Of a DNA stretch of 64,000 bases, positions 43,782 to 52,176 are shown one piece after another. The notes beneath the pieces were generated by a model, which made no database searches, was not told the DNA's origin, and saw only the letters and a list, made by a program, of their open reading frames with translations. The position numbers and the translations under genes are program-made. Numbering within the stretch: the stretch's first letter is position 1; each line of letters starts with the position of its first letter. The DNA is from Actinomyces massiliensis 4401292 (GTDB lineage: Bacteria; Actinomycetota; Actinomycetes; Actinomycetales; Actinomycetaceae): assembly GCF_000269805.1 (NCBI RefSeq), contig NZ_JH711483.1, forward strand, positions 165,261-229,260. Direction: 5' to 3'.

Positions 43782-43868
43782 ATGGTGCCATTTCTCCGCC
43801 ATCCTCAGGGTCGTCAGCGCGGGGCGGACTCGCGAGCACTAGTCACCGGTACACACGAAAGGAACACC

Positions 43869-44747
43869 ATGCAGACCTCTCGACGGACATTCAACGCGGC
43901 CCTCGCCTCCCTCGCAGTGGGGAGCGCCCTCGCCGCTTGCAGTGGCTCGCGCTCGAAGGGCAAGAAGCTCACGCTCGGCTTCATCTCCTCCTGGACCGAC
44001 GGCGTGTGCATGACTCACCTCACTAAGATCCAGGTCGAGAAGAACGGGTACACGACCGAGCTCAAGGACCTCAGCGAGCCCAGCGTCCTGTACACCGGCC
44101 TGAGCAAGGGCGATATCGACCTCTACGCCTCCGCGTGGCCCGAGGTCACTCACAAGCAGTACATGGACCAGTACGGCGAGTCCATCGAGGACCTGGGGTC
44201 CTACTACGGGTCGGCGAAGCTGACCTGGGCCGTTCCCTCCTACTCCGCGATGAACTCGATCGCCGATATCCCGGGGCACGCCGATGAGCTCGATCACAAG
44301 ATCATCGGGATCGAGGACGGTGCCGGTATCACCCAGATCTCCAAGGAGAAGGTCCAGCCCGCCTACGGGCTCGATGATGGCACGTGGGAGGTCAAGACCT
44401 CCTCGACCCAGGCCATGGTCACCGAGCTCGAGAAGGCGATCGATGCGCAGAAGGAGATCGTCGTGACTCTCTGGCACCCCTTCTGGGCCTACAACAAGTA
44501 CGACGTGCGCGACCTGGAGGACCCGGAGGGCGCGCTCGGCAGCGGTGAGGGACTCCACTTCCTGGGGCGCAAGGGATTCACGGACGACTTCCCCGAGGTG
44601 GCGAGCTGGCTCGGCTCTCTCAAGCTGGAGGAGAGCCAGTACGGCGAGCTCGAGAGCCTCGTCAGCAACTACGGCGAGGGCAAGGAGGACGACGCCGTCA
44701 CCGAGTGGTCCGACAGCCACCCCGAGTTCGACTTCAAGAAGTCCTGA
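43869..44747 (+). CDS. proX: Glycine betaine-binding lipoprotein (ProX/OpuAC type)
   Basis: 292 aa. Signal peptide TSRRTFNAALASLAVGSALAAC with lipobox SALAAC gives a membrane-anchored receptor. Family features: LTLGFISSWTDGVCMTHL, GDIDLYASAWPEVTHKQY, IGIEDGAGITQISKEK and VTLWHPFWAYNKYDV, with aromatic residues that would box the quaternary ammonium group. ATG 43869 follows GAAAGGAACACC. It closes the proVWX operon and is followed by a strong hairpin. Confidence 0.93.
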   Translation: MQTSRRTFNAALASLAVGSALAACSGSRSKGKKLTLGFISSWTDGVCMTHLTKIQVEKNGYTTELKDLSEPSVLYTGLSKGDIDLYASAWPEVTHKQYMDQYGESIEDLGSYYGSAKLTWAVPSYSAMNSIADIPGHADELDHKIIGIEDGAGITQISKEKVQPAYGLDDGTWEVKTSSTQAMVTELEKAIDAQKEIVVTLWHPFWAYNKYDVRDLEDPEGALGSGEGLHFLGRKGFTDDFPEVASWLGSLKLEESQYGELESLVSNYGEGKEDDAVTEWSDSHPEFDFKKS

Positions 44748-44760
44748 CCTTCCCCGACGC

Positions 44761-44815
44761 CGTGCTGCGGCCCCGTCGACTCGAGCCGTTGTCGAGCCGA
44801 CGGGGCCGCAGCACG
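44761..44815 (+). terminator. Long hairpin terminating the betaine-transporter operon
   Basis: CGTGCTGCGGCCCCGTCG (44761-44778) pairs perfectly with 44798-44815 (18 bp); an inner GACTCGA/TCGAGCC pairing extends it. It starts 14 bases after the proX stop. No T-run follows. Confidence 0.75.
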
Positions 44816-44883
44816 CGGTGGTGCACCCGCCATGCCATACGATCCTCCTGCTCCACCCCTCACCCTCCGACTCACCGCACTGA

Positions 44884-45102
44884 CACCGCAACACCGTCAT
44901 CGGCGAGCAGATCTACGAGGCCACGGGCATGGACGGCCTGGAGGTCACCGATGAGGTCTTCGAGTCGCCGGCCTCCATCGTCTTCGACCAGGCCGAGAAC
45001 CGCATGCACACCATCAAGGCCATCATGGTCTCGACCTGGAGAGCTGACGCGCCCGCCGCACGGGCACTCGCCCCTCTCCTCCGCCGGCCGACGTCGTCGT
45101 GA
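44884..45102 (+). pseudogene. Orphan coding fragment without start (72 codons)
   Basis: Between proX and menC, a stop-to-stop frame reads [20 protein letters not shown]..., then [20 protein letters not shown] before drifting into Ala/Arg-rich sequence and TGA. The first 48 residues have balanced protein-like composition, quite unlike the shadow frames around them, and no start codon or ribosome site precedes them (TGA is at 44881-44883). It looks like the C-terminal piece of a deleted gene. I do not recognise the parent family. Confidence 0.5.
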
Positions 45103-45181
45103 CGATCGTTCCGCAGAGCGAGCGGGACCGGCACCCGGACGGCGGGCACGGCCCGGCGCTCGTCTGGCTATCCTGGAGGCT

Positions 45182-46300
45182 GTGCCCACCGAGAACGCGT
45201 CGTTCGACTCATCGCTCCGCATACGCGGCGAGCTCGACCTGCGCGCTCTTAGGGCTCAGGACTCCTCCGGTCTGCTGACCGGTATCGACCGCGCCGTCGT
45301 GTGGACCATCAAGTTGACCACGCGATTCCGCGGCATTACGCGCCGGGACGGCGTTCTGCTCCACGGCGGCGCCGGTTGGGGGGAGGTCGCCCCCTTCTGG
45401 AACTACGGCCTCGAGGACTCCGCCGCCTGGCTCGCCGCCGGCCTTGAGTGGGCCCTGGCGGGCGCCACCGGACTGCCCCAGATCCGGCACTCCGTCCCCG
45501 TCAACGTCACCATCCCAGAGGTCTCACCGGAGGCGGCCCGCACTCTTGTCAGACGATCCCGGGCCGATACCGCCAAGGTGAAGGTCGCAGGCGCGTCCGA
45601 CTCCGACAGCCTGGATTCCGATATCCAGCGACTGGGGGCCGTCCGCGATGAACTCGGGCCCGAAGGCCGCATCCGCATCGACGCCAACGGCGCCTGGGAT
45701 CCGAGGACCGCCGCCACGGTTCTGCCGCTGCTCGACAAGGCCGCAGGGGGGCTGCAGTACGTCGAGCAGCCCTGCCCCGATCTCGCCGATCTGGTCGCCC
45801 TGCGCCGCGTCATCGACATCCCCATCGCCGCCGACGAGTCCATCCGCCTGTCCACCGACCCCCTGGCCGTCGCCCGGAGCGGCGCCGTCGATGTCGCCAT
45901 CCTCAAAGTTGCGCCGCTCGGCGGTGTGCGTCGCGCCTACACTCTGGCCCAGAGCCTCGGCATGCCCGCCGTCGTCTCCTCCGCGCTCGACACCTCGGTG
46001 GGGCTGAGCGCCGGGGTCTCGCTGGCCGCCGCGCTGCCCGAGCTCGCCGGCGCCTGCGGGCTCGGCACCATCCGCCTGCTGGATCGCGACGTCGCCGCTC
46101 CCTCCTTCACGCCCGTCTCGGGAGCCCTGCCCGTCAGGCCCGTCCATGTCTCGCGCAGGCTTCTGGCGAGCGTCGCCGCCGATGACGATCTGACCTCCCG
46201 CTGGCAGGTGAGGCTCGGACACATCGTGAGCGCACTACGCACCCGCCGTGAGCGCGAACGGCGCGACCCCGGCTGCGCCATCGCGGGGATCCCACTGTGA
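45182..46300 (+). CDS. menC: o-Succinylbenzoate synthase (MenC)
   Basis: Enolase-superfamily enzyme dehydrating SHCHC to o-succinylbenzoate (372 aa). Catalytic set: Lys in TAKVKVAG, metal-binding Asp in RIRIDANGAWD, Glu in YVEQPCPDL, Asp in IAADESIRL and Lys in VAILKVAPLGG. GTG 45182 lies right after CTGGAGG and gives a normal N-terminus (SSLRIRGELDLRALRAQ); the frame is open far upstream without meaning. Its stop overlaps the menD start (GTGA). Confidence 0.93.
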   Translation: MPTENASFDSSLRIRGELDLRALRAQDSSGLLTGIDRAVVWTIKLTTRFRGITRRDGVLLHGGAGWGEVAPFWNYGLEDSAAWLAAGLEWALAGATGLPQIRHSVPVNVTIPEVSPEAARTLVRRSRADTAKVKVAGASDSDSLDSDIQRLGAVRDELGPEGRIRIDANGAWDPRTAATVLPLLDKAAGGLQYVEQPCPDLADLVALRRVIDIPIAADESIRLSTDPLAVARSGAVDVAILKVAPLGGVRRAYTLAQSLGMPAVVSSALDTSVGLSAGVSLAAALPELAGACGLGTIRLLDRDVAAPSFTPVSGALPVRPVHVSRRLLASVAADDDLTSRWQVRLGHIVSALRTRRERERRDPGCAIAGIPL

Positions 46301-48285
46301 GTGCTGTGAATGCTGTGAGCGCGGCCACTCAAGAACCTCGGGGCGCCGCGCCCGACGGCGAACCGGCGCCGGCAGCACTCCTGACCGCGCAGACGGTCCT
46401 CGCGGCCCTGGTCGATGCCGGTGTGCGGCACGTCGTCCTGAGCCTCGGCTCCCGCAGCGCTCCGTTCGTGCCCGTTCTGGCCGATGCCGAGGCCGCCGGT
46501 CTCATCGACGTCCGGGTCGTTCTGGACGAGCGCAGCGCCGGATTCGTCGCCCTGGGCATGGCCCGCGCCGGTATGCGGCGCCGATGCACCGCTCCGGCCG
46601 CCGTGATCACCACATCCGGTACCGCCGTGGCCAACCTTCACCCCGCCGTCCTCGAGGCCGATGCGGCCGGCATCCCCCTCCTGCTGATCACCGCCGACCG
46701 CCCCCACGAGCTCGTCGGCACCGGCGCCAACCAGACCACCGAGCAGACCCGCATGTTCGGAGCCGCTGTGCGCACCGTCGTCGATCTGCCCGCCGATCTT
46801 CCGCGCGACCTCGGCGCCGACGCCGCGATACCCGCCATCGGCGGCCAGATCCGCCGCGCTGTCGAGGCCGCCCGCGGCCGGCTCAGCCGGGACCCCGGGC
46901 CCGTGCAGATCAATGTCCGCTTCCGTCCGCCGCTGGCGGGCCCGTCCCCGGGGCGGTTGGGGCGGTCCGCGCCTCGGCCCGCTCCTGCGCCGCCAGGGCT
47001 GCCAGGGGTGCCAGGGCAGTCGGCGTCCGCAGGCCCGGCTGCAGCCCCCGCTTCCGCTTCTGGCGCCCCTTCCGGCGCCCCGGCCGCCGTCCCCGCCGCC
47101 TCACCGGACGGTGCTCCGCCTCAGCCGCGGCGCCCCCGAAGCGGTGCGTGCGGGCTGGTCGTCGTCGGCGACACCGCGGACGACCTCGGCCACCTGGGCC
47201 GCGCGCTCGCCGAGCACCTGAACTGGCCGCTCCTGGCCGAGCCCACCTCCGGGGCGCGCGGCGGTCCCCAGGCCCTTGTGCGCTACGCCGAGCTCCTGGG
47301 CACACCGGCTGGTGCGAAGTTGAGCGGGCGGGCCGAGCGCATTGTGGTCCTCGGTCATCCCAGCCTCACCCGGTCCGTGACCGCGCTGCTGGCCCGCACT
47401 GACCCGTCCATCGACGTCCTGACCAGTACAGCGCGCTGGACCGATGTCGCCGGTACCGCGGCAGCTGTTCATGCCGTCGGCGCTTCTGAAGCTTCTGAAG
47501 CTATGGCGTCTGTCGAGGCCACTGAAGACGCTGAAGCCGCTGAGCCAGAGGCCGCCGGGGCCCGGAGCTGGGACGTCCCCGCACTCGCCGCGGCTCTGGG
47601 CCTGGAGGCGGCGCCGCCGTCGTGGATGGACGCCTGGCGCGAGGCCGAGCACCGGCTCCCGGACCTGCCCGAGGAGGGCGAGGCGCTGACCCCCGATGGC
47701 GCCGTCCTGGCCGTCTACACCTCCTGCCAGTCCTGCTACGGCTCGGGGAACGCACGGGGCGCAGGGGTGCCTGCGCCGGCTCTCGTGCTCGGCTCGTCGA
47801 TGACGATCCGCCGTCTCGACCGGCTCGCCCCGCCTGCGAACGGGTGCGCTCCCGCGCCGATCGCCAACCGGGGCCTGGCGGGCATCGACGGCACCCTGGC
47901 CACGGCCCTGGGAGTCGCGCTGGCGCAGGACCGGGGAGCGGGCGTGCGGGTCGTCGTCGGGGACCTCACCTTCCTCCACGACGCCATGAGCCTGGGGCGA
48001 GGGCGCGGCGAGACCGAGCCGGACCTGCAGGTCGTCGTCATCGACGACGCCGGGGGAGCGATTTTCTCGACTCTGGAGTACCCCGCCGTCACGGCGCCGC
48101 CAGTGTTCGACAGGTACTTCACCGCCCCTCAGGGCGCGGATATCGCGGCGCTCGCCCGGGCACTGGGGGCGCGGGTCCATCAGCCGCGCACCATGACTGA
48201 ACTGCGCGATGTGCTGGCCGGGCCGGTGCACGGGCTCAGCGTTGTGCATGTGAGTGCGCAGGCGAGCACGGCCGGCTCCGCCTGA
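46297..48285 (+). CDS. menD: SEPHCHC synthase (MenD), with low-complexity insertions
   Basis: Thiamine-diphosphate enzyme joining isochorismate and 2-oxoglutarate, the first committed menaquinone step (662 aa, longer than the usual 550-580). Motifs: HVVLSLGSRSAPF, DERSAGFVALGMARA, TTSGTAVANLHPAVLEAD, TADRPHELVGTGANQTTEQ and the ThDP region VVGDLTFLHDAMSLGRG...VVIDDAGGAIFS. Ala/Pro/Gly-rich insertions at about 210-280 and 390-420 (EASEAMASVEATEDAEAAE) lie between domains. GTG 46297 overlaps the menC stop by four bases. Confidence 0.94.
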   Translation: MSAVNAVSAATQEPRGAAPDGEPAPAALLTAQTVLAALVDAGVRHVVLSLGSRSAPFVPVLADAEAAGLIDVRVVLDERSAGFVALGMARAGMRRRCTAPAAVITTSGTAVANLHPAVLEADAAGIPLLLITADRPHELVGTGANQTTEQTRMFGAAVRTVVDLPADLPRDLGADAAIPAIGGQIRRAVEAARGRLSRDPGPVQINVRFRPPLAGPSPGRLGRSAPRPAPAPPGLPGVPGQSASAGPAAAPASASGAPSGAPAAVPAASPDGAPPQPRRPRSGACGLVVVGDTADDLGHLGRALAEHLNWPLLAEPTSGARGGPQALVRYAELLGTPAGAKLSGRAERIVVLGHPSLTRSVTALLARTDPSIDVLTSTARWTDVAGTAAAVHAVGASEASEAMASVEATEDAEAAEPEAAGARSWDVPALAAALGLEAAPPSWMDAWREAEHRLPDLPEEGEALTPDGAVLAVYTSCQSCYGSGNARGAGVPAPALVLGSSMTIRRLDRLAPPANGCAPAPIANRGLAGIDGTLATALGVALAQDRGAGVRVVVGDLTFLHDAMSLGRGRGETEPDLQVVVIDDAGGAIFSTLEYPAVTAPPVFDRYFTAPQGADIAALARALGARVHQPRTMTELRDVLAGPVHGLSVVHVSAQASTAGSA

Positions 48286-48523
48286 GGCGCGCGATCGGGG
48301 CGGTGACCGGATGACCGGACGGCGAGAATCGGGTCGAGGGCGGATGGGGAGTGCAGCCGGTGATGTAGACGTCTGACGTCATGCACGATGGACGCTATAG
48401 ACTCGCACTTCACAGGAGAGTCCCAGACTGGATTCGGTCGTGGCTCAGACCGGCAGTGTTGGGTGAGCGTCGGGCGAGAGCCGTTTACGTTTGATGACAG
48501 GGCTGCGGCCCAGGGAGGACCTA

Positions 48524-50245
48524 ATGAGCACATACGACGAGGACTCTGGCGCTGCGCCCTGGCAGGGAAGCGGCGGCTCGCAGGCACCGCGGACCTCGCG
48601 GACCCCGCAGGCCCCGCAAACCTGGCATGACGCGGAGGCCGCGGAGGCCACTGAGGGGCCGACGACCTCGCGCTTCTCCGCGCCGGGGCCCGAGAGGTCG
48701 AGCGCGGGAGCCGGGGAGGCCGCGGGGACCTGGGGAGCCAGGGGAGCTGCAGGGGCGCAGTGGGGCGCAGACGACTCGTCCGACTCATCGACCGCTGATC
48801 ATCGGGCGGGCTCGTCCAACTCGCCCTACCGCGAGGTCTCCTCCAGCTCGCCCTACCGCGAGGCCCCGCCCAACTCGCCCTACACCGCGGCGCCGCAGAC
48901 TCCGGCGGGCTACAGCTTCGCACGATCCTCCTCCGCCCCGGCAGCGGGCCCGGGCATGCCCGGCGGCGCTCCGGGCGATCAGTCGCCGTCGTACCCGATC
49001 GCGGCGCCTCCGATGCCGGCCTCCGTGGCTTCTGCGGCCTCCGCCGGCTCCAACGACAGGCGCCGTGGCCCGGGGTGGGGCGGAGTCATCGTCACCTCCG
49101 CGGTGGTGGCACTGCTCGCCTGCGCCGGTACGGCCTCGGGCCTTCACTACTTCGGCGCGGGTTCTCCCATGACCGCCTCGACCGCCGCCCCCACGGCCAT
49201 CGCCACCGGCTCGACCACCCAGACCGTCTCCTCGACCGGCACCGCCCCCGATTGGGAGGCCGTGACCGCCGCCGTCTCCAACGCCGTCGTCTCCATCACC
49301 GTGGAGCAGGGACAGGGAACGGCGGTCGGCTCGGGGGTCGTCTACGACTCCTCCGGGCATATCGTCACCAACAACCATGTCGTCGGCGGGGCCAGCCGAA
49401 TCCAGGTGACTCTGGCCGACGGCCGCATCTACAACGCGAATCTGACGGGCACCGATTCAGCCACCGACCTGGCGGTCATCGCGCTGGAGAACCCGCCCTC
49501 GGATCTGACGGTGGCCCAGATCGGGGACTCCGCCGGCCTCGTGACCGGGCAGGACGTCATGGCCATCGGGAATCCGCTGGGGCTGTCCTCCACCGCCACC
49601 ACGGGCATCATCTCGGCTCTTGACCGACCCGTCGTCACGACGCAGGAGGAGGGCGAGCCGTCCGATGGCTCCTCCGGCAACAATCAGCGCGACCCGAACA
49701 GGCGGCTGGCCCCAGACGACAAGAAGAGCTCTCAGGTGTTCACCAACGCCATCCAGATCGATGCCGCGATCAACCCGGGTAATTCGGGCGGCCCGCTCTT
49801 CGACGAGACCGGAACAGTCATCGGCATCACCAGCTCGATCGCCTCGACGGGGTCGTCCTCCTCAGAGCAGGCCGGCTCGATCGGCATCGGGTTCGCAATC
49901 CCGTCGAACCTGGCCAAGAAGGTTGCCGATCAACTCATCTCGACGGGCACGGCCACCCACGCCTACATAGGCGTCACCATCGGCAACGGCGGAGGCACCG
50001 CGGGCGGGGTGACCCGTGCGGGTGCCGAGGTCGGTTCGGTGGAGTCCGGCTCGCCCGCGGAGGCCGCGGGTCTGAAGGAGGGCGACGTCATCACCGCCAT
50101 CGACGGCAAGCCGACGCGCGAGGGCTCTGCGCTCACCGGGTTCGTCAGGCAGTACTCCGCCGACGATCAGGTGACCCTGACGGTGATCCGCGATGGCGAG
50201 GAGCTCCAAACGCCGGTGACGCTGTCCGAGCGCAAGGACACCTGA
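48524..50245 (+). CDS. HtrA/DegP-family serine protease with PDZ domain
   Basis: 573 aa membrane-anchored extracytoplasmic quality-control protease. Residues 1 to about 185 are Ser/Pro/Ala-rich with SSSPYREAPPNSPY repeats; one helix (GVIVTSAVVALLACAGTASGL) anchors it. Catalytic triad: His in IVTNNHVVGG, Asp in GTDSATDLAVIALE, Ser in INPGNSGGPLF. One C-terminal PDZ domain (EVGSVESGSPAEAAGLKEGDVI). An insert GEPSDGSSGNNQRDPNRRLA lies before the Ser loop. ATG 48524 follows CAGGGAGGACCTA; an ATG 11 codons earlier lacks a site. It converges on menG over a repeat array. Confidence 0.93.
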   Translation: MSTYDEDSGAAPWQGSGGSQAPRTSRTPQAPQTWHDAEAAEATEGPTTSRFSAPGPERSSAGAGEAAGTWGARGAAGAQWGADDSSDSSTADHRAGSSNSPYREVSSSSPYREAPPNSPYTAAPQTPAGYSFARSSSAPAAGPGMPGGAPGDQSPSYPIAAPPMPASVASAASAGSNDRRRGPGWGGVIVTSAVVALLACAGTASGLHYFGAGSPMTASTAAPTAIATGSTTQTVSSTGTAPDWEAVTAAVSNAVVSITVEQGQGTAVGSGVVYDSSGHIVTNNHVVGGASRIQVTLADGRIYNANLTGTDSATDLAVIALENPPSDLTVAQIGDSAGLVTGQDVMAIGNPLGLSSTATTGIISALDRPVVTTQEEGEPSDGSSGNNQRDPNRRLAPDDKKSSQVFTNAIQIDAAINPGNSGGPLFDETGTVIGITSSIASTGSSSSEQAGSIGIGFAIPSNLAKKVADQLISTGTATHAYIGVTIGNGGGTAGGVTRAGAEVGSVESGSPAEAAGLKEGDVITAIDGKPTREGSALTGFVRQYSADDQVTLTVIRDGEELQTPVTLSERKDT

Positions 50246-50286
50246 GAGATGGCCGACGGCGGGGCGCCGCCAGCTGCTCTGCTCGT

Positions 50287-50360
50287 CGAGATCGGTTCAG
50301 TTCCGGCTCGAGATCGGTTCATCGGACCGACCTCGACACGGAGTACGACCGATCTCGACG
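50287..50360. repeat. 22-bp repeats as inverted pair at the htrA/menG convergent junction, partly coding
   Basis: Forward units at 50287 and 50309; reverse units at 50328 (CGACCTCG, degenerate) and 50350, 22 bp apart within each orientation. Same two-plus-two design as at 19057. The menG reading frame runs through most of it before stopping at 50297. Confidence 0.85.
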
Positions 50361-51118
50361 TTCTCCGGCTCGGCCTCGGGCTCCACCGTCAGGGCGCCCG
50401 ACCGGGTCGTGGCCGGCTGGGGCTCGGCCGGTCTGGTGGCGCGGTGGACCGCCACGATTCCGCCCGACAGGTTCTTGTACCCCACGCCGCGCCAGCCGGC
50501 CTGCTGCATGAGCGCGGCCAACTCCTTCTGGTCGGGCCAGGCCAGAATCGACTCGGCCAGGTAGTCATAGGCCTCGGCGTTGGAGGACACGAGTCGCGCG
50601 GCCGTCGATAGGGCCGTGTCCAGGTAGAAGCGGTAGGCACTGCGGAAGGGGCGCCAGACGGGCGTGGAGAACTCGGCGATGACGAGGCGTCCGCCCGGGC
50701 GCGTCACGCGCGCCATCTCCCGCAGGGCCCCGGCGGTGTCCTGCACGTTGCGCAGTCCGTAGGAGATGGTGACCGTATCGAAGCTCGCGTCGGCGAAGGG
50801 CAGCGCCGTGGCGTCCCCGGCGACGAAGGCGATGTCCGGGTGACGGCGCTTGCCCTCGGCGACCATGCCGGTGGAGAAGTCGCAGGCGACGACGTCGGCG
50901 CCGTCGTCGGCGTACTCCGCGGAGGAGGTTCCGGTGCCGGCCGCCAGGTCGAGCACCCGTGCGCCGGGCCGGGCCGCGACCGCGGCGCGCGTCACGGCGC
51001 GCCACACGCGCACCTGCCACAGGCTCATGACGTCATTCGTCAGGTCGTACCGGGAGGCGACGGCATCGAACATTCCCGCGACCTCGCGGGGATTCTTGGC
51101 AAGCGTGGCTCGGCTCAT
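50297..51118 (-). CDS. menG: Demethylmenaquinone methyltransferase (MenG/UbiE); C-terminus derived from repeat array
   Basis: Last step of menaquinone synthesis: SAM-dependent C-methylation (273 aa, usual length about 230). Motifs: [80 protein letters not shown] and [16 protein letters not shown]. The core ends around [11 protein letters not shown]; the remaining 40 residues are a low-complexity tail whose last about 20 ([20 protein letters not shown]) are the translation of the 22-bp repeat array. ATG 51118 gives the family N-terminus. Confidence 0.95.
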   Translation of the reverse strand: MSRATLAKNPREVAGMFDAVASRYDLTNDVMSLWQVRVWRAVTRAAVAARPGARVLDLAAGTGTSSAEYADDGADVVACDFSTGMVAEGKRRHPDIAFVAGDATALPFADASFDTVTISYGLRNVQDTAGALREMARVTRPGGRLVIAEFSTPVWRPFRSAYRFYLDTALSTAARLVSSNAEAYDYLAESILAWPDQKELAALMQQAGWRGVGYKNLSGGIVAVHRATRPAEPQPATTRSGALTVEPEAEPENVEIGRTPCRGRSDEPISSRN

Positions 51119-51623
51119 GGGCTCATGATCTCAGGTGGGGCCGTCGCGTGGGCAGCCTGCGGTCGGACCCCGGCTCCGCGTGCCGCGTCGCGCCGTGTGC
51201 GCGCCCGCGCGGTTCGTTTGCCCTCGAGTCCCCGCCCGCACGTCATATCGGCCGGTACGTGATCCTCTTCAACATGTTCAACGTGAACGTACTTTTCTCC
51301 CATCCTACTGAGCTCTATCCCCAGAAAGATGGGAGAAAAGTACGTTCACGTGACGAAGGTACGTTGAAGTTCCGGCGCGTCGCGGACAGGCGCTCCGACG
51401 CTGCGCCCGCTGTTGGGCTTTCGTCGACTCTCCGGGCCTCCGAGATCCCCAGGAGCCACCTTTTCTCCACCGTGCAGCGCCGCCTCGACCCGGAATCACT
51501 CAATCTAGAGAGGGAGGACTCACTCATGACTCGCCGCTCGCTGAGGACGCAACGGCTCCGGAGCACTGGTGGGGTGAGTCGCCTCCTGGTGCGCGGGGCG
51601 GTGTGGTGTGTTGGTCTTGGGGG
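51119..51623. other. 505-bp intergenic region with hairpin element copy 3
   Basis: Between the menG start and the stop of the small gene at 51624 (both minus strand). Besides the hairpin (51281-51351) there is a GAGGGAGGACTCACTCATGACTC-like stretch (about 51510) resembling a ribosome site followed by ATG on the plus strand; the frame behind it encodes nothing recognisable. Confidence 0.45.
51281..51351. repeat. Long-stem hairpin element, copy 3 (30-bp arms, two mismatches)
   Basis: Arms 51281-51310 and 51322-51351; loop 51311-51321 (11 nt). The left arm reads ACGTGAACGTACTTTTCTCC, with a C where copies 1 and 2 have T and G, compensated by G on the other arm. Two mismatches lie next to the loop. 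A reversed half-motif (GAAGGTACGTTGAAG) follows immediately. Confidence 0.88.
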
Positions 51624-52133
51624 TCATTCGTAGCCTTTTTCCTTGTAGTAGGTCTCCAGCTCGTAGGCCTGGGTTTCGTGGGGTGAGTGGACGTGGGCAT
51701 TGATCAGTCCGTCCTGTCCGGTGATGGCCACGGAGACCTGGTTGGGCAGGACCCACCTGTGCTCCTTGACCCCGTCGCGCTCGCCCTTGTCTTGGCCCGG
51801 TCCCCACAGGGTGGTCAGGGCTTGGATGTACTGGGGGTAGGCGGCTCGAGTGAGGGGGGCCGCCTGGGGCCATTGCGGGGGCAGCGCCCGCGAGGACAGA
51901 GGGAAGTCGACGCCTGGGACGCCGTGGTCGTCGACGCGATCGATGCTGCCGTCTTCCTGGCCGTCGGTTGCGAGTTTGGTGGTGAAGAAGCGGCCGTCGT
52001 CGGGGGCTGGTTTCCAGCCGAGGTGGTCGCGGATGGTGAAGGCCTCCTGGAGCGTCATGGGCCAGGAGTGGTCCGTCCAGGCCCGAAGCCAGGCCACGGC
52101 CTCCTGAACCGGCAGAACGAGGAAGTCAGTCAT
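51624..52133 (-). CDS. Small cytosolic protein, candidate immunity protein for the upstream PrsW-nuclease fusion
   Basis: 169 aa, acidic-to-neutral, no signal or helix spanning the membrane. Start ATG 52133 with AAAGGA seven bases upstream. Visible features: LPVQEAVAWLRAWTDHSWPM, TIRDHLGWKPAPDDGRFFTT, QYIQALTTLWGPG and YELETYYKEKGYE. From memory it resembles actinobacterial DUF6301-type proteins, which I cannot verify. It lies 43 bp downstream of, and on the same strand as, a gene ending in a nuclease-like domain, the standard place for an immunity gene. Its GC content is somewhat lower than neighbouring men genes. Confidence 0.65.
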   Translation of the reverse strand: MTDFLVLPVQEAVAWLRAWTDHSWPMTLQEAFTIRDHLGWKPAPDDGRFFTTKLATDGQEDGSIDRVDDHGVPGVDFPLSSRALPPQWPQAAPLTRAAYPQYIQALTTLWGPGQDKGERDGVKEHRWVLPNQVSVAITGQDGLINAHVHSPHETQAYELETYYKEKGYE

Positions 52134-52176
52134 GGGACAGTCCTTTCTCTTGGATGCTTGATGAGTGGTTGAGTGT

